A stretch of 20,180 bases of DNA from a virus. Positions 6,122 to 13,155 of the stretch are shown in pieces; the stretch's first letter is position 1; every line of letters begins with the position of its first letter. The stretch covers positions 1 through 20,180 of the IMG/VR virus record IMGVR_UViG_3300042881_000237, one strand, 5' to 3'. Below the pieces are notes generated by a model. That model did no database searches, was not told the DNA's origin, and saw only the letters and a program-made list of their open reading frames with translations. Made by a program: the position numbers and the translations under genes.

Positions 6122-8199
6122 CAGCGTCTTCCGTCCGCACGAATATCAATACGAGGAGCGCCCAACTGCCAAGCAGTGTTGACTTGGTTAGAACTGATCT
6201 TGAATATCATCTGGCGTCCACGCAAGCGTGTGTAAATTTGCCCCGTAAACTCTTCCGTAATGTTGTACGTACTGCTTGAAGATACCGGCTGGCCTGCATC
6301 GCTTGTGACACCAGAGCCTGAGTTAGCCAAACCAAACAATTCCATGGTCACTGTTGGCGTAGTGCCGGATGGGGAATTTGTAGAGTTCTCAAAGGTCAGG
6401 TCTGGCAAGATACGCCATACAAAACCAAAGTTGTGGCCATCACCAATATCAAACTCAGACGAAGAGATGTACGCGTTAAGCGGCAGGACTTCGGGGGTCT
6501 CAACGTCGTTTAACCCAAACTCATGGTTAACCAAGTTGTAGCTGTACGTGGCCGCAATCGGCGTTGGCAATAGCCCTGAATCAAGCCAAGCAGTGCGCGC
6601 CATGGTTCCGTAGTACCAGATTTTTTCGACGTAGTTGTAGATCACATACTTGTCTACAGTCGTGCTGCTGCCAGAACAATAGAACCACCAGACTTCATTG
6701 AAGCCCTCGTTAGTGCCACAGAAAATTTGAAGCGTTTGGTCTGGGTTTAGGTTTTGAAAAACGTGACGGCGTAGATCGCAGTTAAGCGTTTGTATACGGC
6801 CATCGTATGCGTAGAACTTGTCCACCCCCATCCAGAACACAATACCGGAAGCAATAACAGCCGCGTTGGGGCTGATGATAGAGATGTTGTCGCCCAAAAG
6901 TTGCGCTGCCCATACATACGGAGGACCAAGGTACTGAAGTGAATACGCGCTTGAGTCAGTAAACACCACAATCTCTTGACGGGCCTGCACAGTCGTAATG
7001 ATCTGAGAGCCGTGAGATAGTCGGGTAAACCCTGCCTGATTGGTGGGGTCTGGCGTCCAGTTATAGGGATCGTTTTGGCCTGACCAGCGAATCAGCATAG
7101 GGTCAATAGCTGTTTGACCATAATCGTTCGTACCAAATACCATCACAAAGCGTGAAGCATCTGAGACAGCCAGTGTGTTTTGCACCACCGGCGCATCAAC
7201 AATGTTTGAGACGTAAACGCCCGAGCCAGTAGACGTGGTGCTGACTTCATTACCAGCCGCGTCAAGAAGCCCAAAAGTCAAGCCGTCAACACTAAAAGCG
7301 TAATATGTAGTTGACACAAGAATGCCAGTCGGCAAAGATGTCGTAGCGGCAAACTGAAGCGCCGCGCCTTCGGTAAACGCAATCGTGGAAGTCACAACAG
7401 TAGGCACACCCGTCACAGCACTGTTGGTAAATGTTACGTTTCCGCCCAGCGTGTTCAAAGCTACGCCTCGGCTAGACAAACCTGCAGTGGCATCCCAGTA
7501 AAACACCCCGCCACCACGGGGACCAAACACAAGGTCTTCACCGTAGTTAGTCTGGCTCCAGACTTGCAAAGCGCTGGTGCTCGTAGTGCCTGTACCCCAA
7601 GGACCTTCACCCCATCCACCTGCACCCCAGCCCGTCAAAGGAACCGCGTAGGCCGGGCCAGCATTGATTTGGTACGCGGCAACGACGGCGGAGCCACCAT
7701 AAGAACCGGCAGGAATTGCCGACGGCACCGTGATAGCAAAGGTATCAAGGCTTATAACAGTGAGTTGGTACTCAGCATTCCATGTTGAAGCGTATGTGCC
7801 TGTTGCGCCACTGAATGTAACAAAAGAGCCGGTAGTAGCACCATGCGCTATAGAACTCACTACAACTGTAGTTGAGCCGTTAGCTAAAAAAGGGTTTGCC
7901 CCCAACGTAACCGTCGAGCGGATGGGCGTGATGTCGTTGTAAACGCCGCCCTTTTCAATGTAGAACTTAGTGTTTGTTCCAACGCCGACCAAATTCAAAA
8001 AGCCAAGCGTCACCCAGTTCCATAATGAGCGACAAACCCCGTCAAAGGTGTAGGTTGATATTTGCTCCCAGCCACCAATAACTTCAGGGTTGCCTTGACG
8101 GAAACGGATTTTGTCGCAGTCGTACCAACCACCTTCGGTGGTATAGCGCGTATTCTCTTTATTTACGCCGGGCTTGAACAGAATCTTTTGTAATGGCAT
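6121..8199 (-). CDS. Tail hub/nozzle or DNA-stabilisation candidate (692 aa)
   Basis: The 692-aa protein starts 'MPLQKILFKPGVNKENTRYT' and continues with 'EGGWYDCDKIRFRQGNPEVI', then 'GGW'. I recognise this N-terminal pattern from tail proteins of many environmental phages. The body contains repeated beta-strand segments with aromatic endings ('LSHGSQIITTVQARQEIVVF', 'GVDKFYAYDGRIQTLNC', 'NEGFNEVWWFYCSG', 'KYVIYNYVEKIWYYGTMAR'), as expected of a beta-propeller. Podovirus tail nozzles (T7 gp12) and P22 gp10-type stabilisation proteins have similar size, a propeller fold and a comparable gene position, so that is the suggested role; homology to either was not tested. An Ig-like insertion may be present near residues 110-175 ('VTFSGATGTYASTWNAEYQL'). 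The start is 30 bases after the endolysin stop, with a weak GGGA site. Confidence 0.85.
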   Translation of the reverse strand: MPLQKILFKPGVNKENTRYTTEGGWYDCDKIRFRQGNPEVIGGWEQISTYTFDGVCRSLWNWVTLGFLNLVGVGTNTKFYIEKGGVYNDITPIRSTVTLGANPFLANGSTTVVVSSIAHGATTGSFVTFSGATGTYASTWNAEYQLTVISLDTFAITVPSAIPAGSYGGSAVVAAYQINAGPAYAVPLTGWGAGGWGEGPWGTGTTSTSALQVWSQTNYGEDLVFGPRGGGVFYWDATAGLSSRGVALNTLGGNVTFTNSAVTGVPTVVTSTIAFTEGAALQFAATTSLPTGILVSTTYYAFSVDGLTFGLLDAAGNEVSTTSTGSGVYVSNIVDAPVVQNTLAVSDASRFVMVFGTNDYGQTAIDPMLIRWSGQNDPYNWTPDPTNQAGFTRLSHGSQIITTVQARQEIVVFTDSSAYSLQYLGPPYVWAAQLLGDNISIISPNAAVIASGIVFWMGVDKFYAYDGRIQTLNCDLRRHVFQNLNPDQTLQIFCGTNEGFNEVWWFYCSGSSTTVDKYVIYNYVEKIWYYGTMARTAWLDSGLLPTPIAATYSYNLVNHEFGLNDVETPEVLPLNAYISSSEFDIGDGHNFGFVWRILPDLTFENSTNSPSGTTPTVTMELFGLANSGSGVTSDAGQPVSSSSTYNITEEFTGQIYTRLRGRQMIFKISSNQVNTAWQLGAPRIDIRADGRR

Positions 8200-8229
8200 G
8201 GCTCATTTTCCCATCAATTTGGGTGCGCA

Positions 8230-8658
8230 TCAAGCATAAAGCCGTGTGCCTGTTTTATCAATAATCAGCGCTTGTTTTCTTGGCTTGGCGTCTGGCGTGT
8301 TTGGGATGCTCACATGGGTCCAGCGGTCAAACTCACGGATGACTTGGTCGTATGGCAGGCCAGACGCAATGATGGTTTTGACCACTTCGTCAGGGGTTAG
8401 TTGAGGTACTCGGATGTCCACAGCACAACCAATGCGATGCTGGCTAGTATCTTTAGAACCAACAGCATCATTGACTTGCTTGCTGCGAAAAGCAGAGTTA
8501 ACCATGACTGGTCTTCCGCCCAAGGCAGTTTTGACTTCCTCAAGGAAGGCGGCGAGCCGCTTAAGGTTCTCCAGCTCGGCTTCGTTTGGGGTGTTGTCAT
8601 ACTGTCTGTGGTCAGTGTGCGTGAGTTCTTCAAGGGTGAAATGTGGTGTCAGATTCAT
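8230..8658 (-). CDS. Endolysin, peptidase M15 family (D-Ala-D-Ala carboxypeptidase-like)
   Basis: This 142-aa protein matches the M15 zinc peptidase fold used by phage endolysins to cut peptidoglycan cross-links or stem peptides. Visible motifs are 'VNSAFRS' (53-59), the zinc-binding 'SQHRIGCAVDI' with H74 and D81, and the terminal 'EFDRWTHVSI' with candidate catalytic E109 and third ligand H115. The length is typical for a single-domain enzyme. There is no signal peptide, so it needs a holin; the holin gene lies immediately upstream and overlaps it by four bases (ATGA). It is the last gene of the six-gene lysis cassette. Confidence 0.95.
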   Translation of the reverse strand: MNLTPHFTLEELTHTDHRQYDNTPNEAELENLKRLAAFLEEVKTALGGRPVMVNSAFRSKQVNDAVGSKDTSQHRIGCAVDIRVPQLTPDEVVKTIIASGLPYDQVIREFDRWTHVSIPNTPDAKPRKQALIIDKTGTRLYA

Positions 8659-9062
8659 TTTTTAATCCTATCTGCAATTTTTTCCATTGTGCGTCCACCG
8701 AAGTAGAACGACATCACGAGCATGCCCCATTGTCCCAGCAATTCAACGTAAGCGCCACGGGTTTCGTACTCAAATATTGAGGCAATGGCAAAGCCAGAAT
8801 ACGCCAATAGCAAGAAGATCAGCGTCAGAGGACGGATGTTCTTAGACAGCCAAGAGTCACTGGACATGTCAGCTTTGACCCGCTCGGTCAGGTTGTTCTG
8901 CTCAGTCTTGTACAGCTCGGTTTCGTTAGCCATCCTTGCTAATTCGCCATCTTGTGCCATTTTTGCAAGGTCAAGTTGCGCCTTGGCTTTAGCCTCTGGG
9001 TCTGGAATCAGCTTGTCAATGAGCTTACCGCCCACGTTTAAAAGTGCGTCTAGTCCAATCAT
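8655..9062 (-). CDS. Holin of the 3TM superfamily type
   Basis: A 135-aa membrane protein with a soluble charged N-terminal helix (residues 20-65), then the conserved junction 'SDSWLSKNIRPL' (68-79), hydrophobic segments at about 79-97 and 104-122, and a basic end ('RTMEKIADRIKK'). This matches the 3TM holin family first described in gene transfer agents and common in proteobacterial phages. Holins form the inner-membrane lesions that release the endolysin. AAGGA lies upstream of the ATG, and both ends overlap their neighbours by four bases. Only two transmembrane segments are obvious by eye; an N-terminal amphipathic helix (residues 3-19) could supply the third membrane contact. Confidence 0.88.
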   Translation of the reverse strand: MIGLDALLNVGGKLIDKLIPDPEAKAKAQLDLAKMAQDGELARMANETELYKTEQNNLTERVKADMSSDSWLSKNIRPLTLIFLLLAYSGFAIASIFEYETRGAYVELLGQWGMLVMSFYFGGRTMEKIADRIKK

Positions 9063-9352
9063 ACGATTTCCTTCTTTTCTTCTTTGGGTTCGTCTTTAGG
9101 TGGCACCATGTCTTTGAAAACGTCTTTGCCCTTGATAGCCAACAAAGTGCCAAGAGAGCCAAGAATGTATTTGCTCATGTCAGACAACAAAAAGAAAAAC
9201 TGTTTATCTGCTGGCGCAATACCGCTCATGGGCTGCGTTACAAAAACAAGCGAATACATTGACAAGAACACCATCGCTACGATGGTGATGCAAAAACTGA
9301 CTGCAATGGTCAGTTTAATCTTTGCTTCAACGTGGTCAGGATTCCAGTTCAT
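9059..9352 (-). CDS. Two-TM small membrane protein, holin- or antiholin-like
   Basis: A 97-aa protein with two hydrophobic segments (about residues 12-38 and 51-73) joined by a short polar turn ('PMSGIAPADK') and a strongly charged lysine/glutamate C-terminal tail. This is the usual topology of class II holins, and related small proteins sit beside 3TM holins in other environmental phages. It could be a second holin, an antiholin or a regulator of the 3TM holin. It has a good GGAGG site inside the end of the lipoprotein gene and overlaps both neighbours by four bases. The specific function is not proven by sequence. Confidence 0.85.
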   Translation of the reverse strand: MNWNPDHVEAKIKLTIAVSFCITIVAMVFLSMYSLVFVTQPMSGIAPADKQFFFLLSDMSKYILGSLGTLLAIKGKDVFKDMVPPKDEPKEEKKEIV

Positions 9353-9528
9353 CTTACCTCCGATTTCATATCTTCTGCTTTCATGAGCATGTCAGGGCAC
9401 ATTTGAGTAATAGCGCACTGGGGGCGCTGGCACTCAGGCTTTTCCCAATTGTTTCTATCCATACAAGGGTAACGAAACCTGTCTTGACAGCCAGCCAGAA
9501 GCAACAAAAGCGGCAGTAAGTACTTCAT
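9349..9528 (-). CDS. Small cysteine-rich lipoprotein in the lysis cassette
   Basis: This 59-aa ORF was read directly: ATG at 9526-9528, TGA at 9349-9351. It begins 'MKYLLPLLLLLAGC', a short signal peptide with a textbook lipobox (L-A-G-C), so processing would leave a lipidated Cys14 and a mature chain of about 46 residues. The mature part has four further cysteines (C22, C33, C38, C44), several aromatic and Pro residues, and a charged helical end. It would sit in the periplasm on the inner or outer membrane. The position suggests an outer-membrane spanin, but it lacks the proline-rich linker or coiled coil seen in many, so the assignment is tentative. The start overlaps the preceding stop and the stop overlaps the next start, both as ATGA. 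Confidence 0.85.
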   Translation of the reverse strand: MKYLLPLLLLLAGCQDRFRYPCMDRNNWEKPECQRPQCAITQMCPDMLMKAEDMKSEVR

Positions 9529-9674
9529 AGTCCGAACATCCCAAGTAGTTTATTCACAATCTTGTCTGACAGATCATCAGGCAAAAACTTGAGTAAGCCA
9601 AGCACCCACCAAGCAATACACAGCCTGACAAAGACTTTGAGGAACATGTCAAACTGTTTTTGGTACTCATTCAC
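9525..9674 (-). CDS. 49-aa one-TM protein, GTG start
   Basis: Read directly from a GTG at 9672-9674 to the TGA at 9525-9527. The sequence starts MNEYQKQFDMFLKVFVRLCI and runs on as 'AWWVLGLLKFLPDDLSDKIV' to a short hydrophobic end. One transmembrane segment at about 11-31 is followed by an acidic-amphipathic helix. GTG is preferred because it forms a GTGA overlap with the preceding gene, matching the other junctions of this cassette; an internal ATG at codon 10 would remove the polar N-terminus. It resembles no family I can name; a holin-associated or spanin-like inner-membrane partner of the lipoprotein is possible. Confidence 0.75.
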   Translation of the reverse strand: MNEYQKQFDMFLKVFVRLCIAWWVLGLLKFLPDDLSDKIVNKLLGMFGL

Positions 9675-10165
9675 CGACCACACCTTGACTTGGCACACAT
9701 TTCAGCCACTTCATTAAGACCCCAACCAATAGCGCCAACGAGCATCACGATTACAACAATTGCAACGGCCCACTCCATCTGCTCTCGTTCGGCTTCCTTG
9801 CGCCTCTTCTCTTCAGCCTTTAGCTCTGCCATCTCTTTGGCATCATCTCTGTCCATCTCGGCCTGCCGAGCCTTGGTGGCATTCCACACGTCTATGCGTC
9901 CCGCCTGCATGAACAGCATTTTGAGCTGTTCTTCAAACCGCTTCGCTTCATCAAGCGCCATTTCAATCTGTAGTGCCGCGCCAAGGTTTGATTTACCACC
10001 TGTACGTTTAGCCTGAAGCATCGCCTTGGTAGCGGTGCTCTTGGCGTCGAAAAGCCGCGCAATAGATGGAGCCAAGCCAGCTAGGTCATTGGCAACCTTG
10101 CTGGCCTTCTTGACTACGCTGATTGCACTTTGTAGTCCTGCTAGCGCCGTCATCGGGTCAATCAC
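9671..10165 (-). CDS. Helical protein with C-terminal membrane anchor, first gene of the lysis cassette
   Basis: A 164-aa protein starting at GTG (10163-10165) behind an AGGGGG-type ribosome site. Residues 5-40 are a small-residue amphipathic helix region, 45-100 a mixed helical domain ('GKSNLGAALQIEMALDEAKR'), 100-130 a highly charged coiled coil ('EMAELKAEEKRRKEAEREQM'), and 132-150 a single transmembrane segment near the C-terminus. A charged cytoplasmic coiled coil on a C-terminal anchor would suit a tail-anchored inner-membrane protein. Similar small proteins occur next to holins in cyanophage and freshwater phage genomes, by my recollection, without known function. Its stop overlaps the next start as GTGA. 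Assignment to lysis rests on position only. Confidence 0.85.
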   Translation of the reverse strand: MIDPMTALAGLQSAISVVKKASKVANDLAGLAPSIARLFDAKSTATKAMLQAKRTGGKSNLGAALQIEMALDEAKRFEEQLKMLFMQAGRIDVWNATKARQAEMDRDDAKEMAELKAEEKRRKEAEREQMEWAVAIVVIVMLVGAIGWGLNEVAEMCAKSRCGR

Positions 10166-10183
10166 ACTGCCCCCTACTACTTA

Positions 10184-10774
10184 TTAGAAAATAACTTCAG
10201 CGCCTATTTCAACGCCAGTTTTTGTTGCAACAATGTTGGAGCCACCACTATCAGTTGCAATTTCAACAGTGTATTGTTTGTAAAATGCGCCATTTGCTGT
10301 TACTGAAATGCCAAAAGATAAAACCGGTGTTATTTGAATCCAAACTCCTCTTGCGTTACCCGTATCGGTTATAGGGCCACCAGAAGAACCAGTTTGCGTA
10401 AATCTTATCCAATAGCTTGAACCAATTCCGGTAGTGGTGGGCGTTGCCCAGTTACCCGAACCTTGTATACCCCCATCGCTAGTGCCAGCTTGTATGGTTC
10501 CGTTACTGTTAAAAATGTATTCAGCGTAAGCAGTATTACCCGGATATGCAAGACCGTATACACCCACTAAAGGTGCTAGAGAAATTGCAATGGACGATTT
10601 ACCCCAATAACTATTAGGCAGTATTAGTGGCCCAGAAGACACGCCAGTCAGCGTTCTGGTTGCTGCACTCGGCATCGTGATTGTCGCTGTTGGCGAATTG
10701 CCCAGCTCAACGTTCACCGAGCGGTTGGCGTCTGACCCGCCCATGCGAATGTAACCAGACGACGCAAGGGTCAT
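10184..10774 (-). CDS. Fibre-like tail protein of unknown family (196 aa)
   Basis: A 196-aa beta-rich, Ser/Thr/Gly-rich protein. The N-terminus ('[20 protein letters not shown]', then 'NVELG') looks like a small tail-attachment module that I recall from other phage fibre or baseplate-associated proteins. The rest alternates short strands and Gly/Ser loops without enzymatic motifs, and ends in a strand-rich tail ('GFISV'-type strands, 'VEIGAEVIF'). Its ATG overlaps the stop of the collagen-like fibre (ATGA) with an AAGGA site, so it is probably made in step with that fibre and may be a partner or receptor-binding tip. The function is unproven. Confidence 0.8.
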   Translation of the reverse strand: MTLASSGYIRMGGSDANRSVNVELGNSPTATITMPSAATRTLTGVSSGPLILPNSYWGKSSIAISLAPLVGVYGLAYPGNTAYAEYIFNSNGTIQAGTSDGGIQGSGNWATPTTTGIGSSYWIRFTQTGSSGGPITDTGNARGVWIQITPVLSFGISVTANGAFYKQYTVEIATDSGGSNIVATKTGVEIGAEVIF

Positions 10775-12231
10775 GATTTATCCTTGAGTTGTTTTTCCAA
10801 AGACACAACTCGCTTGGCCAACTCAATCACCGCAGCCAAAGCAGCGTTACCGTAAGACACAGACATCTTGCCATCATCATGTTTTTGAACTGCATAAGGC
10901 ATGACTTTCTTTAAAGAGCCAGCACCCACGCCAACCTGAGTCAAGGCGGTATCGACACGGTCAAACACGCCGCTCTGAACTTGTGCAAGCTGCTCAATAA
11001 AGTCATCAGGGAAACCACGCCAGTTCATTTTCAGCGTCTCATCAGAATACGCAGTGATGTTACCCAAACAAGTCAGGTTAGTGCCGTCAAATGTCAGGTT
11101 GTTTGAGCCTGTGGAAGTACCGCCACTGTTGTACAAAACTTGACCGCTAGAGCCGCCTGTGGGTCCGGTAGGTCCAGTGGGGCCTGTGGGTCCAGTGGGT
11201 CCGGGACCGCCGGGTGATCCAGTAGGTCCAGTAGGTCCCGTAGGTCCGGGGCCTCCAGTAGGTCCGGGGCTTCCAGTCAAACCTGTGGGGCCTGTGGGTC
11301 CGGGGCCTCCAGTGGGTCCAGTCGGGCCGGGAGGACCCGGTACTGTAGAAGCAGGGCCAGTAGGTCCGGGGGGTCCGGGTACAGTTGATGCAGGGCCAGT
11401 AGGTCCGGGGGGTCCGGGTACAGTTGATGCAGGGCCAGTAGGTCCAGTAGGTCCAGTAGGTCCGGGGCTTCCAGTGGATCCGGTCGGGCCGGGGGGTCCG
11501 GGAACGGTTGATGCGGGTCCGGTAGGTCCGGGGGGTCCGGGTACTGTAGAAGCTGGGCCGGTGGGTCCAGTGGGTCCGGGTGCACCGGTGGGACCTGTGG
11601 GTCCGGTGGGACCTGTAGGGCCGGTAGGTCCTGCAACACCAGCAGCCCATGTGCCGTCACCACGCCAGAATGTAGAAGCCGAGGCGCTTGTACCGCTGCC
11701 TAAGTTAGTGACAGGTAAGTTGCCCGTAACGTTGGTGGCCAAGTTTACGAACGTGGTTGAGGCTGTACCTGTACCGCCAGATGTGATTGGCAAGGGTGTA
11801 CCCAGAGCCAGCGTAGACAAATAGTCAATTTGGTTGCCAACGTCAGTGCCGTTGTTGTAGACCACCGTGCGTTTGCCAGACGGCACAGACACACCTGTTT
11901 GGCCAGAGACCTTGACGGTAATTGCAAAAGAGTCGTTGTTGATAATCAGGTACGGCTTCTGAATTGCGGGGACGTTTAGCGTACCGGCAGCAGACAAGCA
12001 TCCTGAAGAGATCACCAAGCACAGCGCCCGAGCATTTTGAGCCGAAGTTGTGTTGGACAGCGTGAGTGTGGCTACGTTGGAGGTAAAGTTGGCAGAGGTT
12101 AGTGTGGCCATACCAACAATGGCTTGCTCAATGGCGGTGCCGATATTGCTGTTGGTTGTCGTGCCCCATGCGCCCGATTGTTCACCCGTCGTGATTAGCT
12201 CAAACTTAAGATTGGAAAAGGTACTTGCCAT
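10771..12231 (-). CDS. Collagen-like tail fibre with C-terminal S74-type chaperone
   Basis: A 486-aa fibre protein. Residues 1-150 are an N-terminal domain ('[20 protein letters not shown]') that I associate with fibre attachment in many phages, ending in a 'SGGTGTAS' junction. Residues 201-359 are collagen-like Gly-X-Y repeats, mostly Gly-Pro-Thr with five 'GPPGPTG' blocks and 'ASTVP' breaks, expected to form a triple-helical stalk. After a short beta segment, residues 394-486 carry 'SDETLK' (S396 and K401), the Ser-Lys dyad pattern of the S74 intramolecular chaperone, then a C-terminal coiled coil ('[14 protein letters not shown]'). S74 domains help trimerise beta-fibres and are often cut off at the Ser. 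GAGGA precedes the ATG. Cleavage is inferred, as the dyad context differs somewhat from 'SDxRLK'. Confidence 0.9.
   Translation of the reverse strand: MASTFSNLKFELITTGEQSGAWGTTTNSNIGTAIEQAIVGMATLTSANFTSNVATLTLSNTTSAQNARALCLVISSGCLSAAGTLNVPAIQKPYLIINNDSFAITVKVSGQTGVSVPSGKRTVVYNNGTDVGNQIDYLSTLALGTPLPITSGGTGTASTTFVNLATNVTGNLPVTNLGSGTSASASTFWRGDGTWAAGVAGPTGPTGPTGPTGPTGAPGPTGPTGPASTVPGPPGPTGPASTVPGPPGPTGSTGSPGPTGPTGPTGPASTVPGPPGPTGPASTVPGPPGPTGPASTVPGPPGPTGPTGGPGPTGPTGLTGSPGPTGGPGPTGPTGPTGSPGGPGPTGPTGPTGPTGPTGGSSGQVLYNSGGTSTGSNNLTFDGTNLTCLGNITAYSDETLKMNWRGFPDDFIEQLAQVQSGVFDRVDTALTQVGVGAGSLKKVMPYAVQKHDDGKMSVSYGNAALAAVIELAKRVVSLEKQLKDKS
11155..11631 (-). repeat. Collagen-like Gly-Pro-Thr coding repeats
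   Basis: A 477-base run of GGN-CCN-ACN-type codons encoding residues 201-359. It contains nested longer units, notably 39-base copies encoding '[13 protein letters not shown]' that appear five times in two clusters (about 11335-11430 and 11480-11575). Because the triplets are G/C-rich and periodic, the opposite strand also stays open and reads as Gly-Pro-Val, which is a side effect of the repeat. Confidence 0.93.
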
Positions 12232-12247
12232 TTGGTATTCCTCGGAA

Positions 12248-13144
12248 TTATTGGTTGTTTATAACATTCCATGATGGGGTTTGGGGGATGTCAATCAGCG
12301 TCCAGTTAGAAGCTTGTGTGTCTACAATGTTTACCCAATTGGCATTCTCATCGGTGATAATTTTTACCCACGCAACAACAAGCGGATTCTCCCCCATTAA
12401 TACGTTTTCGGCAATACTTGCCCCAAACTGCGCGGTGACCGACATGATGTCGTTGACGGTTGTGTTCTCATTGACAACAAAGTAGAAACCTTGTGACGCA
12501 GTATTGGCGTCGGCAGAAGTAAAGTTTTCGTTGATTACGAAGAATACAGCAACGCTGGCAGTCGAAATATCGGCGGATGTAAACGTTTCAACGATGGTTT
12601 GCACAAAGGCAAACACAGACACTGGCGTGTCCAGCATCTCTAAATTCTCGGTGACCGCAGCACTAAACTGCGCCTCTACGGTTTCCACAGATAGCTGCGT
12701 GAAGTTCTCGTTAATGCTTTGCAGGAAGTTAGACTGGGTAGCATCGGCATCCGCAAGTGTCTGGGCTTCTGTAATCGACTGCAAAAAAGCAAAAAAGGTT
12801 GCTGCTGCATCCGCCATGACATTATTTTCTGTCACCGACTGAGCAAACTGGGCAGCAATTTCTGCAGTATCCGCTAGGACTGAGTCCTCTGTAATTGCCA
12901 GCGGGAAGTTGGCTTGGATGGCTAGCACGTCTTCGGAAGTGACTGCCTCAATGATGCTCAAAAACAGATCGCCCGCTGTTGCATCAATGTCGTCTAGGAC
13001 TGTGTCTTCGGTAATAGACTGAAGGAAAGCTGAAGACTGTGTTGTGGACTCTGCAAGGTCAATGTTCTCTGCCACCACAAAGAGGTAGGATGCCCCGCCT
13101 GTTGAGGCAAACGGGGCTTGAGCAAAACTTGAGAGTCCAAACAC
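12248..13144 (-). CDS. Repeat protein: about twelve 20-residue ITEN/ADxxx units plus a tryptophan repeat
   Basis: A 298-aa acidic protein made almost wholly of repeats. Residues 24-262 divide into one 19-residue and eleven 20-residue units of the pattern (S/A)(I/V)TEN-x4-(A)D-x6-F-x2 (for example '[20 protein letters not shown]'). Residues 259-298 form four units of 11 residues beginning with Trp ('[11 protein letters not shown]', '[11 protein letters not shown]'). The regular hydrophobic spacing suggests a beta-solenoid or stacked beta-hairpin fibre. Similar 'ESVTLSD'-type repeats exist in environmental phage proteins, by recollection, with no known role. The GTG start (13142-13144) is chosen because an AAGGAG site lies five bases before it. 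The gene sits between the 2OG oxygenase and the collagen-like fibre, so a structural fibre or spacer role is likely but unproven. Confidence 0.85.
   Translation of the reverse strand: MFGLSSFAQAPFASTGGASYLFVVAENIDLAESTTQSSAFLQSITEDTVLDDIDATAGDLFLSIIEAVTSEDVLAIQANFPLAITEDSVLADTAEIAAQFAQSVTENNVMADAAATFFAFLQSITEAQTLADADATQSNFLQSINENFTQLSVETVEAQFSAAVTENLEMLDTPVSVFAFVQTIVETFTSADISTASVAVFFVINENFTSADANTASQGFYFVVNENTTVNDIMSVTAQFGASIAENVLMGENPLVVAWVKIITDENANWVNIVDTQASNWTLIDIPQTPSWNVINNQ
12251..12370 (-). repeat. Four 11-residue tryptophan repeats at the C-terminus of the 298-aa protein
   Basis: Trp codons recur every 33 bases at residues 259, 270, 281 and 292, each followed by a hydrophobic residue three positions on ('W-x2-I'). 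The repeat overlaps the last 20-residue unit by four residues, marking a switch from one repeat type to another. Confidence 0.85.
12359..13075 (-). repeat. Degenerate 60-bp protein repeats (twelve units)
   Basis: Codes for residues 24-262 of the 298-aa protein. The units are conserved as protein (I-T-E-N/D, A-D, F) but strongly diverged as DNA, unlike the near-identical 36-bp array in the 747-aa gene, so this repeat is old and under selection for structure. Confidence 0.8.
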
Positions 13145-13149
13145 AGCTT

Positions 13150-13155
13150 CTCCTT
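13150..13155 (-). promoter_or_regulatory. Shine-Dalgarno AAGGAG fixing a GTG start
   Basis: The minus strand reads TAAGGAG, five bases, then GTG (13142-13144). The TAA is the stop of the 2OG oxygenase gene, so the site supports translational coupling and the non-ATG start of the 298-aa repeat protein. Confidence 0.8.

Noticed and set aside
11159-11824. Plus-strand open frame reading as Gly-Pro-Val repeats, like a second collagen
   Set aside because: It is the mirror of the Gly-Pro-Thr codons: reverse complements of GGN-CCN-ACN can be read as GGN-CCN-GTN. It is antisense to a well-supported fibre gene and has no ribosome site or partner genes.
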